DNA of 64,000 nt from Paenibacillus sp. DMB20 (GCF_000987955.1 NZ_LAZU01000034.1:1-64000), one strand, 5' to 3'; numbered from the stretch's first letter, positions 27,881 through 38,680 are shown. The notes: generated by a model not told the origin, from the sequence alone. Made by a program: numbers and translations.

Positions 27881-27920
27881 AAAGAAGCACTTCTTTTGCG
27901 GAAGTGCTTCTTTTTTTGTG
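27881..27920 (+). terminator. Intrinsic terminator
   Basis: AAAGAAGCACTTC pairs with GAAGTGCTTCTTT, followed by T. It could serve the iron permeases and, in reverse, the ABM gene that ends at 27947. Confidence 0.88.
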
Positions 27921-27946
27921 GGGGAAATGCGGGTGAAAGGGCAGCA

Positions 27947-28249
27947 TCAGATGCCTTTGCCGCCTATGGGCTTCACCTTGGTTGACTCCACTCCGACAAT
28001 CAAAGGCATGGCAAGTTGAACGGAAGCTTTCGTTTCTTCCTGGGCAAGGGAAGCCTCGTGTGCGTCCGGATTACTCCAAACCTCGGTCACCCATATCGTA
28101 TCCGGTTCGGTATCGGAGACGTTGACGATATACAGCTCGCAGTCTTTGACCGACTGCGCCGAGGCGGCGGCGTCCAACAGAATTTTCGCCAGATCATCCC
28201 GCTTACCGGGTTTGGCAGTGAATTTTACGTACAATCCTAGTTTGCTCAT
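27947..28249 (-). CDS. Antibiotic biosynthesis monooxygenase (ABM) domain protein
   Basis: About 100 residues, single ferredoxin-like ABM domain (LGLYVKFTAKPGKRDDLAKI, then VWSNPDAHEASLAQEE). Members include quinol monooxygenases and heme-degrading enzymes, but most small ones have no proven reaction. ATG 28249 follows AAAGGGTGAG. The longer GTG start at 28258 overlaps that site. Confidence 0.82.
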   Translation of the reverse strand: MSKLGLYVKFTAKPGKRDDLAKILLDAAASAQSVKDCELYIVNVSDTEPDTIWVTEVWSNPDAHEASLAQEETKASVQLAMPLIVGVESTKVKPIGGKGI

Positions 28250-28424
28250 TAAGCTCACCCTTTCGAATCGATTTTTTTTTGACGGTTTTTTTAAATTATT
28301 ATATTGATTTTTTCGAATCGCGTATTGTAAAAATGCGACAGATAGGGTTGAATAAGGGGGGGCGGCGGATACCTTGGAAAAGGCTTGCCGGTTTACATAT
28401 TCAGATCAATAGGAGCGTAATGCC

Positions 28425-28925
28425 ATGAATATCGTCGTAAACTTAAACAAAGAGGATTTTTGGAGATTCAACAGATTTGCTTTGTTCCATTTGCCAAAAT
28501 ACAGAAACATGATGCTTGCCGCATTTGTCGGCATTCCCGTGTTGTTCTTTGCGGCATTGAAGCTGACGGGATCGGGCTGGGCCTACTCCATTATTGCGGG
28601 GCTGGTCCTCGGGGGGGTATGCGATTTATATTTTGTCTACCGGATCAAGAGCAAAACCATGAAGCTGGTTAAAGACAACGACGGAATTTTGGGCGAGCAC
28701 CTCGTCGCGATCGACGAAAGAGGCCTGCATGAATCGACGGTCAAAAATCATTCCCGGTATGCATGGAACGGCATTCAGCAGCTTAGAATGGATAAGGACT
28801 ACCTTTACATTTTCGTGAACAGCCTGCAGGCGGTGATTATTCCGAAGCGGTCTTTTTCCGGTCAAAAGGAAGAATTGGAGTTTGCGGAAGCCGTGGAGCG
28901 CTATTCCCGCCAAAAATTCGAATGA
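28425..28925 (+). CDS. YcxB-like membrane protein
   Basis: 166 residues with two adjacent hydrophobic segments (about 30-45 and 52-70) and a C-terminal soluble domain with the YcxB-like pattern (YAWNGIQQLRMDKDYLYIFV, then IIPKRSF). Function unknown. ATG 28425 behind AGGAGCG. Ends before a terminator. Confidence 0.75.
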   Translation: MNIVVNLNKEDFWRFNRFALFHLPKYRNMMLAAFVGIPVLFFAALKLTGSGWAYSIIAGLVLGGVCDLYFVYRIKSKTMKLVKDNDGILGEHLVAIDERGLHESTVKNHSRYAWNGIQQLRMDKDYLYIFVNSLQAVIIPKRSFSGQKEELEFAEAVERYSRQKFE

Positions 28926-28944
28926 TGGTGTTGCAGCAATGGTG

Positions 28945-28972
28945 AGAACCCGTGCATAGGCACGGGTTCTTT
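28945..28972 (+). terminator. Intrinsic terminator after the YcxB-like gene
   Basis: AGAACCCGTGC, loop ATAG, GCACGGGTTCT, then TT. Confidence 0.8.
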
Positions 28973-29156
28973 CATGCCCAGGGCAGGGCCGGGAGAGGGA
29001 ACCGACGTCTAAATTAAACGTACGCATGGAGGTTGTTTGGTTTTACCCACCCGGATTTTAAAACGGGATAGTTTAAACTTTTTTTAAACGAGGGGCTTCT
29101 CTTCTTTTAACCTTCCGTGTTTACAATAGAGGTATGCTTAATCAAAAAAAGGACAG

Positions 29157-30242
29157 GTGGACAACGTGCTGAACAGTTATTTGTTTCCGATCTCGTATGC
29201 ATTTATGGCCTTTCCCGTGGCTGCGCTCATCTGTGCCGTGCCGATCTTGGTGCTGCAGTACCGCAGACACGGTTATTTCAATAAATTCAGGGGACTTCTT
29301 CTTTATTTATTCTTGCTGTACATGATGAATGCTCTCTTCCTCGTCCTGCTGCCGCTGCCGGCCTCGCGCCATAATACGCCCATGAGCGTATCTTCATATA
29401 TGCAGTGGATACCGCTGAACTTTATTCGCGACATTATGGCAGAGACTGCCGTTGTTTGGTCTGAGCCCTCAACGTATGTACGTCTGATCAAAGAGAGGGC
29501 TTTTTTGCAGGTCGTATTTAACGTCTTTCTGGTGGTGCCGTTCGGCATGTTTATGCGTTATTATTTCCGGCTCGGCTGGTTGAAGTGCTTGTTGGCCTCA
29601 TTCGGATTGTCTTTGTTTTTTGAAGTGACCCAAGTGACGGGAATTTACGGTATTTATGACTATCCCTACCGGCTGTTCGATGTGGACGATCTGCTATTGA
29701 ACACGACGGGAGGGATGATCGGGGCCGTGTTGTCAGAGTGGCTGTTAAGGCATGTGCCGTGGATGGGGCGCCGTCTCAATCCGGAAGTCGATTTATCCCA
29801 AAAGCGTGTCAGCTACACCCGGCGAGCGATTGCCTTTGCGGCGGATTGGATGGTTCTGAGTCCACTTTTGGCGGTCATGGCGGCTATGGATGTTTGGGGG
29901 GCTTATTTTTTGGTCACGGCCGTTTATTTCATGGTGGTCCCGTATCTGGCCCATGGCAAAACGCTTGGAAAATCGCTGGTACGCATTCGTCTGGTCGGAC
30001 AAGGAGAACGATTGCGCCTGCGGGAGATCGCTATCCGGAACGGGCTGCTGTATTGGGTGTGGGGCGGAATCCACGTTATCATGGCGGCGGTTGCGTTTCC
30101 CGGCATTCTCCAGCTGATGTATGTTTTTGGGGTGCTGCTGGTTGACGCTTTTGTTTTTATGCATGTGGCGATCTGTCTGTTAAATCGTAACAAGACCCTC
30201 CTCCATGAGGAAAAAAGCGGGACCCGCCATGTAATTGCGTAA
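29157..30242 (+). CDS. VanZ-RDD fusion membrane protein
   Basis: 361 residues. The first about 205 residues form a VanZ-like domain with five hydrophobic segments and the motif SLFFEVTQVTGIYGIYDYPYRLFDVDD. The rest is an RDD domain (RRAIAFAADWMVLSPLL, then GKTLGKSLVRIRLV). VanZ is linked to teicoplanin resistance, and RDD proteins to ion or solute transport, but this fusion has no proven role. Start GTG 29157 is plausible behind AAAGGA. GTG 29166 is an alternative. Confidence 0.82.
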   Translation: MDNVLNSYLFPISYAFMAFPVAALICAVPILVLQYRRHGYFNKFRGLLLYLFLLYMMNALFLVLLPLPASRHNTPMSVSSYMQWIPLNFIRDIMAETAVVWSEPSTYVRLIKERAFLQVVFNVFLVVPFGMFMRYYFRLGWLKCLLASFGLSLFFEVTQVTGIYGIYDYPYRLFDVDDLLLNTTGGMIGAVLSEWLLRHVPWMGRRLNPEVDLSQKRVSYTRRAIAFAADWMVLSPLLAVMAAMDVWGAYFLVTAVYFMVVPYLAHGKTLGKSLVRIRLVGQGERLRLREIAIRNGLLYWVWGGIHVIMAAVAFPGILQLMYVFGVLLVDAFVFMHVAICLLNRNKTLLHEEKSGTRHVIA

Positions 30243-30347
30243 CCTGCCAGGTATATCAGCGTGACTGAACGTCTATGGACAACACAATATTCCAAGCCAT
30301 TACATTGCTTTATTTGTTACAATATGGGAAGTAGGGAGGGGGTTAGG

Positions 30348-30993
30348 ATGAAAACTAAAATTTTGTCCATTTCGGCTGTTGTATTCGGCTTGCTTCTTCT
30401 GTCCATTCACCATCTGGGATATTCGTTCGGAGACGATTTGTTTCGCTGGGCAGGCATCCCCCCATGGACGGATATAGGCCGCAAGACGGGGCTTCATCTG
30501 CCGGTTGTAGCCGCTATGGTGCTGCTGATCTTTGGCATTCGCGGCATCGTCAAGATCTATAAGCCTGTGTATCCGAAAATCCTGAGCAGGACGCTTCTGG
30601 TCTGCGCAGTTTTCATCTTTTATTTTTCCGTTTCTGTCGGCACAGACGCTTTATCTGATGAAATACAACTCGACCGGGATTTCATCGGTGGACTATTCCA
30701 CGAAAGACAGCCGCTGCAGCTATCAATCCGAAGGAAAGAAAGTAAAGGCCATGTGCAGCCTCAATATCTATAACTACGGCAAGGAGGAGCGGATCAACAT
30801 CCGGCCTTTGGATATTGACAGCTATACCCCGGTTGTATACGAACCGCAGTCCGTTTCCGTATCCCCCCGTTCGCAGACGCTGCTGGGAACTGTTTTTTAT
30901 GGGGAACTGCAGGAAGGATCCGGCGTCCAAGGATGGAGTTCAGCGATAGGTGTCGAAATTGAAGTGGGTGGGGTGACCAAAAGGTACGAGTAA
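30348..30993 (+). CDS. Membrane-anchored protein of unknown function (frameshift)
   Basis: About 214 residues after correcting one extra T in T5 at 30623-30627, which joins FYFPFLSAQTLYLMKYNSTG. There are two or three N-terminal hydrophobic segments and a C-terminal beta-rich extracytoplasmic part. I do not recognise a family. ATG 30348 follows GGGAGGGGG. The exact shift position is less certain than in the other broken genes. Confidence 0.5.
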
Positions 30994-31126
30994 ACGGACA
31001 TGATGCTGGTTGTTGCCGCGGTATACAAAAAATTAAAGGGGATCCGACCATTGATAGGCACTTTCCCATCGATAGTGAAAGCTTATGTAGTAGCAAATGC
31101 CGTAAAATATATCGCTAAAGGAGCAC

Positions 31127-31591
31127 ATGAAGAGCATGAAACCGATACGTAACTCGGCCAAGGCCGTAATCATACAAAACAAGCGGATTCTTTTGACCAA
31201 AAACGCAGACCGCGACGGATTCTTCTACCTTTTTCCCGGGGGCGGGCAGGAGAAATACGAGGAATTGAAGGATACGCTTGTCCGGGAGTGTGTCGAGGAG
31301 ATCGGGTGTGACGTCCAGGTAAAAGATATTATGTTTATCCGCGAGTATATCGGCAGAAACCATCAGTTCGCCGAATGGGATGCGGACGTGCACCAGATGG
31401 AGTTTTATTTTGAATGCGAAATGGAGCCCAAAGAAGCCGTCTCTAACGGTTGTAATCCGGATCAAGCCCAGGTCGGCGTAGAATGGATTGAGCTGTCTCG
31501 ATTGAACGAGATCCGGGTATATCCGGATTCATTGGTTAAGCCGTTGATGGAAGGAATCCGGGCCCCGCGCTATTTGGGAGATACCAATTAA
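31127..31591 (+). CDS. NUDIX hydrolase
   Basis: 154 residues with a complete Nudix box (GGGQEKYEELKDTL, then VRECVEEIGCD) for hydrolysis of nucleoside diphosphates linked to another moiety. Substrate unknown. Start either ATG 31127 (3 nt from AAAGGAG) or ATG 31136 (12 nt away). Confidence 0.85.
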   Translation: MKSMKPIRNSAKAVIIQNKRILLTKNADRDGFFYLFPGGGQEKYEELKDTLVRECVEEIGCDVQVKDIMFIREYIGRNHQFAEWDADVHQMEFYFECEMEPKEAVSNGCNPDQAQVGVEWIELSRLNEIRVYPDSLVKPLMEGIRAPRYLGDTN

Positions 31592-31701
31592 AAGGTAAAG
31601 GGTAGAAATCAACCTGTTCAGGAAAATTACTGGTTCCCCGAGGGAGCCAATGCCAGCAACAAAGACATGAACAAAGGGGTAGTACTTAGGAGGTGCTTAA
31701 C

Positions 31702-31908
31702 ATGGACCAATGGGAATACAAGACGGTGAAATATCAGACCGGCGGTTTTTTGGGCGGCAAGGTGAACGAAGACGAGTTGAACGAGCTTTTGAATAGTTAC
31801 GGCTACGAGGGCTGGGAACTCGTGTCCTGCTTCGATACGAGTCAAAATCAGGGGCAGTCCAGGGATGTTATCGCCATATTCAAGCGTCGTGCCTTTTTGG
31901 GAGGGTAA
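31702..31908 (+). CDS. DUF4177 family small protein
   Basis: 68 residues. The pattern MDQWEYKTVKY...GYEGWELVSC fits DUF4177. ATG 31702 behind TAGGAGGTG. Function unknown. It is followed after 29 nt by the DUF3891 gene. Confidence 0.75.
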   Translation: MDQWEYKTVKYQTGGFLGGKVNEDELNELLNSYGYEGWELVSCFDTSQNQGQSRDVIAIFKRRAFLGG

Positions 31909-31937
31909 ATCTCAAACCGATTAAGGAGGAATCCAAT

Positions 31938-32696
31938 ATGATTATTCGGGAGACGGATGAAGCTTTTGTCATGACGACGCAGGACGACCACGGCCGGTTT
32001 TCCGGAGAAGTGGCGCAGGGATTTCGGGATGATATCCTGCCGGAGGGGGTGTACCGGGAGGGCTGCCTCCTGGGGATCCGGGAGCACGACCGGTGCTGGA
32101 TTCGTCTTGATGCAGAGCCGGTTTGGAACGATGCGGACGGGGTGCCTTTTACCTTTATCGATTACCCGGTACGGCCAAAGCTGCTCTTGTATCAGATTGG
32201 ACTGGCGGAGATCGAAAGCATGAGCAAATATGCTGCGCTGTTGTGCAGCATGCATTTCGGGTCATTTTTCAAAAATGATCCTGATTCCCTGTCCGATCCG
32301 GAACGTGCGTTTTATCAAGGCGAGTTAAAGCGCCAGGAACGGCTGTTTGAGGAGCTGGGTCATCCGGATGAGCAGATGGCGAGCAGGCATTTTCAGCTGC
32401 TGCAGCTGTGCGACGACATCTCTTTGTACGTGTGCATGAACCGGGAGGGCGCGTCCAAAGCGGAGGAGCATCCCTGGTTCCGACACGGCTTTAAAAGCTT
32501 GATTGACGGACAGCGTTATATGGCGGAGTGGTCCGGTTCGAGGGACATTCGCATCACGCCCTTTCCGTTTGTGTCGGAATGGAGCGTTGTCATGAGAAGC
32601 AAACATGTTTCAAAACGGCGGATTACCGAGGCCGGTATCAACCGGGCTTATCAGGAAAGCGACTGGATCGATTTGAAGGTGACGTTTGTTCGGTAA
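31938..32696 (+). CDS. DUF3891 family protein
   Basis: 252 residues, soluble, no membrane segment. The pattern IIRETDEAFVMTTQDDHGRF at the N-terminus, with HFQLLQLCDDISLYVCMN in the middle, resembles DUF3891 proteins. Function unknown. ATG 31938 follows AAGGAGG. Next gene 21 nt downstream. Confidence 0.75.
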   Translation: MIIRETDEAFVMTTQDDHGRFSGEVAQGFRDDILPEGVYREGCLLGIREHDRCWIRLDAEPVWNDADGVPFTFIDYPVRPKLLLYQIGLAEIESMSKYAALLCSMHFGSFFKNDPDSLSDPERAFYQGELKRQERLFEELGHPDEQMASRHFQLLQLCDDISLYVCMNREGASKAEEHPWFRHGFKSLIDGQRYMAEWSGSRDIRITPFPFVSEWSVVMRSKHVSKRRITEAGINRAYQESDWIDLKVTFVR

Positions 32697-32716
32697 GGAA
32701 CGGGGGAGGGGAATCC

Positions 32717-33463
32717 ATGACACCATACCGGGGATCGCAGCATTATGATCAGGAGGACTTTTTGAAGAATTATTTAGAGCTCCGAAAATGGACGGAAAAC
32801 GCCAATGATACGCTGGAAAAACCGATTATCGAGGAGCTGGCGGGCGATGTGCGGGGCAAGTCCGTTCTGGATCTCGGCTGCGGAACGGCTTCCTACGGGA
32901 AAGAGCTTCTAGATCGGGGAGTGCTCCAGTATACCGGGCTAGAGGGCTCTGCAAACATGGTAGCGCTTTCCCTGGACATGCTGAAGAATTGCCCGGCAGG
33001 TCACGTGATCCATACATCGCTTGAAGAGTGGAGCTCTAGGGACGAATCATACGATATGGCTGTGTCTAGGCTGGTTATGCATTACGTAGAAGATATCGAA
33101 CCCCTGTTCAACAAGATATATGCGTCTCTGAAAGCTGGCGGAAGCTTTGTGTTCTCGGTTGAACATCCGGTGCTCACCTCGTCTTACGGGCTGCCAAAGC
33201 CGTCTGGTTTAAAACAGGATTGGGTGGTGGACCGTTACTTTGAGACGGGTGCCCGGGAACAGGAGTGGCTGGGCCGTATAGTGATGAAATTTCACCGGAC
33301 GGTTGAGGATTATTTTTTGGCGCTCCATAAGGCCGGGTTTATGGTGGAGCAGGTCAGGGAATCGAAACCGGACCCGAAACATTTCGAGAACATGGAGACG
33401 TACGAGCGGAGAAAACGAATTCCGTTATTTTTGATCATGAAAGGCTCTAAAAGGAAGGCTTAA
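32717..33463 (+). CDS. Class I SAM-dependent methyltransferase
   Basis: 248 residues. SAM-binding motif I VLDLGCGTASYGKELLDRG near residue 53, and a post-motif region DMAVSRLVMHYVED. Similar to small-molecule methyltransferases. Acceptor unknown. ATG 32717 behind GGGGGAGGGG. Confidence 0.88.
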   Translation: MTPYRGSQHYDQEDFLKNYLELRKWTENANDTLEKPIIEELAGDVRGKSVLDLGCGTASYGKELLDRGVLQYTGLEGSANMVALSLDMLKNCPAGHVIHTSLEEWSSRDESYDMAVSRLVMHYVEDIEPLFNKIYASLKAGGSFVFSVEHPVLTSSYGLPKPSGLKQDWVVDRYFETGAREQEWLGRIVMKFHRTVEDYFLALHKAGFMVEQVRESKPDPKHFENMETYERRKRIPLFLIMKGSKRKA

Positions 33464-33564
33464 TCATGAAACTCGCTGAGGCATTGGTATTAGGTAAAAT
33501 AAGGTGAACCCATTGTTTAAGCGGTGATATCTCAATCCATGCAAGGGGGCTTTTCGATTCCGTC

Positions 33565-34062
33565 ATGACCCGATCACAGCAAAGGTTATTGTGGAGCATC
33601 GTTGTCCTGCTTCTGCTTACGTCCGCATTAACAGGACTGGTTGATCTGTTTACGTTCCGTTTGCGCTGGAACGGTCATTTATCCGGCAACGGCAATCCGG
33701 GACTTTTCTTTGTATTCCTACTTATTCCTCTGTATGCGGTGCTGTTGTTTTTGACTGGACTGGCATCCCGCCGTTTTTTTCGGGAAAAAATGAAAGGCGG
33801 ATCGTTTTCGATTGGATCCTTCCTGTTTCTCATCGTGACGACGGCGATTCTGTCGCTGCTTGCCTACGGATACTATCATCTCATTTTCAACGGGCTCAGG
33901 GGAGGACCGGATCAACCCGACAGCGCGATCTTCGCCTGGGGACGCTGGAACCAGTATACCAACACGGCGTTCATCAATATGATTACATACAGTCTTGGAC
34001 TGGTCTGTTCCATGATCCTGGGATATGCATCTGCGTTTATAACAAGAAGAGGGCGGGAATAA
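33565..34062 (+). CDS. Polytopic membrane protein, unknown function
   Basis: 165 residues with four hydrophobic segments. I do not recognise a family. ATG 33565, with only GGGGGC about 20 nt upstream as a possible ribosome site. It converges on the histidine kinase gene of the next module. Confidence 0.5.
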   Translation: MTRSQQRLLWSIVVLLLLTSALTGLVDLFTFRLRWNGHLSGNGNPGLFFVFLLIPLYAVLLFLTGLASRRFFREKMKGGSFSIGSFLFLIVTTAILSLLAYGYYHLIFNGLRGGPDQPDSAIFAWGRWNQYTNTAFINMITYSLGLVCSMILGYASAFITRRGRE

Positions 34063-34078
34063 GGATTGAAATATATAA

Positions 34079-34114
34079 AAAGCAGGCAACGTCATCCACT
34101 GACATCGCCTGCTT
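34079..34114 (-). terminator. Terminator of the peptide-sensing module
   Basis: AAGCAGGC pairs with GCCTGCTT with an inner GTCA/TGAC helix, and on the minus strand runs into TTTTT. The histidine kinase stop lies within the hairpin. Confidence 0.75.
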
Positions 34115-35534
34115 CCGGTAAGTCAAATTGTATTTCAATTCGGGTTCCTTGATGAAGCTTGCTGAAAACTTTAATTTTTCCCTCATGTGCTCTAACGATA
34201 TCACGGGTAATAGCCATGCCAAGCCCTGAGCCTTTATGCAGCTCACCCGTATTGGTGCCGCGGTAATAGCGGTCGAAGATTCGCTCAACCTCTTCCTGCC
34301 GGATTCCTTTTCCGTTATCCTCGATACGTATGCAGACGGCATTCCCGCTTTTCTCCACGCCTACCCGGATCTCAACGAATTCATCATTGTGGACGATCGC
34401 ATTGTAAATCAAATTGCTGATCGCCCGGCGGATCAGAATTTCGTCCACGTTGATTTTGATCATCTCGTCACTGCATTGAAAATCAATATTCCGGTTGGAG
34501 TAGCGCGAGTCATTCAGGGTGTCAATGACCGTATTTCGAACGAGACCCACGATATTCGCGCTCTTCTTGTTGAGCGTTAATTCTTTATTTTTCAAGCGGG
34601 CGGACAGATTCAAGTCTTCAATGAGATCCTTTAGATAGAGTGACTTTCGTTCAATGATTTCTGCATAGTCCCGCATTTCTTCCGCAGAAAACTGATAATC
34701 CTTGTCTTTCATCATTTCGGCATAACCCTGAATGGAAGCCAGAGGCGTCTTGATGTCATGCGAGATGTTGCTGATCCATTCTTCCTTCATCCGGTCCAGC
34801 TTTTTCCGTTCCATCTCGTTTGCTTTAAGCTCCCGGGACAGCAAATTAAAATGATTAAATACATCTTTATAAACGCCCTTGGACTCATAATGGCGATGGT
34901 AATTTTTATGGGCCAACTGCTTGATGCCATCGATTAAAACATGCAGCGGCTTTGTCAGCCGCTTGCTGAAGATGTACCCCACAAGCAACGCGATCAGGCA
35001 GTCCACAAAGATCAGGATCAGGCTGCCGATCTTAAGCGCATTCAGGGCATATCGAATATCGAAGTTATATACGCCGCGTTCCAAATAGGGATTCGCGAAG
35101 CCCATAAAATAACTGTAGCGATAATCGGGCCCTTTTTTTTCGCCAATAAAAACCATCGTTGACGCATCCACTTCTTGGTATTTGTACATTTGGACGATAT
35201 CGATCGGAGAGTATTTAGACTTTACTCCTTTCGGAACGCCAAAGCCGTATACCTGACGGCCGTCCTCATCCAAGACCTGAATCCATGCCTTATTCCGCTT
35301 GAGTATTTCCTTACCACTGCCGGAAATTCCGATATTTGTCCCGGAGACGACGATTTGATCTTGGAAAGCACGGGTGATGGACTGCGGGGAGGTTTCCTCG
35401 AATTCAGCCGGATCGCCTGTACCTATCGATTTCTGGATATACAACCCGATAAGGACCGTTATATTCATAATGATGACGATAATGACAATGATAACAATCG
35501 ATATCAGGTAACGCCCGGTCAGCCTCCACTTCAT
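34092..35534 (-). CDS. Sensor histidine kinase (OmpR-type partner)
   Basis: 480 residues. TM1 about 8-33, an extracytoplasmic domain of about 130 residues, TM2 about 167-190, HAMP-like linker, phosphoacceptor His259 in SNISHDIKTPLASIQGY, and an ATPase domain with NLIYNAIVHN, DNGKGI and GSGLGMAI. The intact T8 run inside it (35133-35140) is in frame. It is the last gene of an operon with response regulator, peptidase, YxeA-like protein, permease and ATPase, so it is probably the sensor of that module. Confidence 0.92.
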   Translation of the reverse strand: MKWRLTGRYLISIVIIVIIVIIMNITVLIGLYIQKSIGTGDPAEFEETSPQSITRAFQDQIVVSGTNIGISGSGKEILKRNKAWIQVLDEDGRQVYGFGVPKGVKSKYSPIDIVQMYKYQEVDASTMVFIGEKKGPDYRYSYFMGFANPYLERGVYNFDIRYALNALKIGSLILIFVDCLIALLVGYIFSKRLTKPLHVLIDGIKQLAHKNYHRHYESKGVYKDVFNHFNLLSRELKANEMERKKLDRMKEEWISNISHDIKTPLASIQGYAEMMKDKDYQFSAEEMRDYAEIIERKSLYLKDLIEDLNLSARLKNKELTLNKKSANIVGLVRNTVIDTLNDSRYSNRNIDFQCSDEMIKINVDEILIRRAISNLIYNAIVHNDEFVEIRVGVEKSGNAVCIRIEDNGKGIRQEEVERIFDRYYRGTNTGELHKGSGLGMAITRDIVRAHEGKIKVFSKLHQGTRIEIQFDLPEAGDVSG

Positions 35535-35537
35535 CCC

Positions 35538-36246
35538 TTACCCTTCCTTTACGGCAAGCTTATATCCCAACCCCTTCACCGTGACCAGATACCTTGGGTG
35601 GGAGGGATTCTCTTCAATTTTTTCGCGAAGCCTTCGGATATGCACCATCACCGTGTTGTCATACCCGAAAAATTCCTCGCCCCACACCTGATCGTACAAA
35701 TTTTCTTTGCTGATAATTTGATTCGGATGTTTCATCAAATGAGTGAGCAGGCCCAGCTCTTTCGGCTTTAAGTCGATAATGCTGCCGTTTTTTTTTGAAT
35801 TCCATTTTCTGCTCATTCAGTTCGAACGGCCCGGCCTTAAGGGTATTTTCCATATTCTCCTCGTCTTGAGGGAAATCGGTTCTTCTAAAACGGGCTTTAA
35901 TCCGGTAAGCGACTTCTTTTGGACTAAAGGGCTTGGTGATATAGTCGTCGCCGCCAATGGCAAACCCTAAAATTTTATCGATTTCTTCCGACTTGGCGGA
36001 TAAAAAGAAGATAGGCACATTGGACACGCTGCGTATTTTTTTGCATACGTCATAACCTTCCCCATCCGGAAGCATGATGTCCAGGATCACGATATCCGGC
36101 TGCCTATTCTGAAACTCAAGCCAGGCTGCTTCCGCCGTGGATGCCGTATATACCCGCTGTATCCCCTCCTTGACCAGCACGGTTTTAAGGAGTCGTACTA
36201 TATCTTCCTCATCGTCTACAATAAGTACCTTTTGATTGAGCGCCAT
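35538..36246 (-). CDS. Response regulator, OmpR family (frameshift)
   Basis: About 235 residues after removing one A from a run of nine (35788-35796). Receiver domain with phosphoacceptor Asp in VILDIMLPDGEGYD and switch Lys in ITKPFSPKE. C-terminal winged helix with KNGSIIDLKPKELGLLTHLM and VHIRRLREKIE. ATG 36246 follows AAGGAGG. It is just 3 nt from the kinase gene. It is a candidate to bind the direct repeats at 41838. Confidence 0.9.
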
Positions 36247-36401
36247 CGTAGTAATAACCTCCTTGCCGAGGACTGACATCCCGATGATGTTACACAACTG
36301 ATCCTATGGCTATATAACCGGTTGCTATTATTCATCTGATCAGCCCTGTACAAGTTTATTATACTATCATATTATCTTTACCTGCTCGCAGCCCGATGGT
36401 A

Positions 36402-38605
36402 TTACTCTTCTCCAAACAAGCTCGAAATCGGGTTAACAACCTTTTTGTCTGATACGATGGTACCCGTCTTGTCCATCACATAATATTGATAGAAGTTTGC
36501 TGTGAAATTGGTTGCGCTTAAGGCTTGGGCCATAAACGTCTGGAAAAAGTCGTCATTTAAGGGCTCTGCGTTCCAAAAGAAATGAAGCAATAAGCGGTTC
36601 TGGTTATGCGGATGCTTTATGACATAGGCTCCGGCGGCATTCTTTTTATTCATCATACTTTTCCATGGGAATCCGGTATTCTTGGAACGTTGCATTATGC
36701 CCGGTTTCAACGCTTGGATCAACCCGTTGGATTTTGCATTGCCGATCACGATCAAATTACTGTGAGCCAGATCTTTTTTTCATTTTCTTTTTTAACATCT
36801 GGCGCTCGGTAATGATTTCAGGTTTAATTCCAGAGAACTGCAGGATATCCGCCAACTGTTCGACGATGATTTTCTGCTGCTTATCTGCTTCTTTGCTTAC
36901 CGGATCGCTCACAACAATAGCCAGCGGTTCACCCTGCAGCGCTTTATCCATAATCCGGCTCATCGTTTCAAACGGAAGATCAGGGATTTGAGCCAGGGAA
37001 GAGTGGTAGAGCTCTTTGAATTGCTCGCGGAAATAGGCTGTTTTCTCTTCCTCAGACAGACGGTATTCCGGGTTTAAAACAAAATTCGGGCGAAACAGAG
37101 CTTTGTCCATCATATCGCGGGTTTCTTTTCCAAGGACATCTTCAATCGTCTCCAAAAGTCCCTTGATCGATGCATTTTTGAACTTGTACCGCTCGAAATA
37201 TTCTTTCATGAAAGCATCAAATTTTTCTTCGCCAACGGAACGGTACAATTGGTAAATGGCCTGTCGGCCTTTGCCGTAAAATACCGGATTTGCGTTATCG
37301 CCTACCTCGTCGTTAGTCGATGCTATAGCCGTTTCGAAAGAGGATTCATCAACTTGAATGGATTTGAATCCATTGGCTGCATTTCCCTGCTTTTCGACGT
37401 AGTACATCATTGAGAAATCTGCAAAACCTTCATCCAGGAAGGACTCTTTCTCCGAATTGTTGCCGATGATGGCGTGGAACCACTGATGCGCGATTTCATG
37501 AATAAACGTCGTATCCTCTGCCGGCTCCGCATTGACCCGGATCTGGCCCATTTGAATCAACCGGGAAAATTCGACGGCCACTCCTTCCACGTATGACTCC
37601 ACGATGCGGAATTCGGGGTAAGGGTATTTGCCATACTTGGCATTAAAGAATTGGATTACTTTAAAGGCCTGATCAACATATTGATCTACGATTTTTTCCT
37701 TGCCGGGCATATTGTCCAGGTAATAATATTCGACCGTTAGACCATCTCTCGTCACGCTGTGAATCTTAAAGTTAGGACTGGCGAAAAAAAACGAACTCCC
37801 GTGTATTGTTGGCGACCGTGGATACGATTTTACGGCCGTCTTCCGCATCTGCTTGTATTGTCACGGTACCCGGCATCGAAATCTGATAAGCATCCGGAAC
37901 ATTGATATGAACCTCGTAGTCAGAGGAAGCATAATAATCGGTTTCAAAGGTTTCGCTATAAGGCGTCTTATTCCATTGATGCTTGGATTCATCATAGACG
38001 GACATTACCGGAAACCAATGCGCGCCGTTGATCATGTCTTTGTAGTACGACAAGCGCTGGGAGCCGTAGGGCAGCTTCACTTCGAATTTAACCTGGACGG
38101 TTACCGATTCCCCTGGTTTAATCCCTTGCTTCAGTTGAACGGTCAAAGCCTGCTTTTCATTCGTAAATGACAGGGCTTGTCCGTTATTCGTCACCTTTTG
38201 AATGTCGATCCCGCCAAGAAAGATTTCCGGCTTCAGCTTCGGGTTATCTTCTTGAATCTTTTCGTTCGTTCTCTTGAACAGGCTGGACTGGGTGGATTTG
38301 GAGCGGTTGGCATCGGCAAAAGTATGAAATACCAAATCGTTCACCGTATCGTTTGAAGTATTCCGGTAGGTAACGGTTTCCTCTCCTTGGATGTGCATCT
38401 TCTTCTCGTCCAGCCGGGCATGGATTTGATATTGAATTGGAGTGTTCGCTTCGGCATGGTCTACAGACAGCGAGGTTGCCATAGAAGGTTCCGCCAGAGC
38501 ACTCCCAGCGCTGATAGCACTCATTGCCGGAAAAGCAGCCAGAGTGAAAGCAAGCGAAAATGTAATAGCCTTCTTGGATGTGGTGCTCCATTTGTTATGG
38601 TTCAT
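36402..38605 (-). CDS. Exported M1-like zinc metallopeptidase (two frameshifts)
   Basis: About 733 residues after correction. A signal peptide (SLAFTLAAFPAMSAISAGSA region, residues about 12-38) sends it outside. The catalytic zinc site is HEIAHQWFHAIIG near residue 370, with the third ligand Glu in FLDEGFADF 18 residues later, the M1 layout. Extra bases in A8 (37784-37791) and T7 (36774-36780) break the frame. The corrected junctions read REFVFFASPNFK and MKKDLAHSNLIVIG. ATG 38605 is behind GGGAGAG. It lies inside a two-component/ABC module, which suggests a role in peptide degradation or sensing at the cell surface. Confidence 0.85.
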
Positions 38606-38680
38606 ATATGATTCTCTCCCTTGGGTAGTATAAGATGAATAAACGAATAAGGTCATTGCATTTTTTTCAGATGGATGTCT

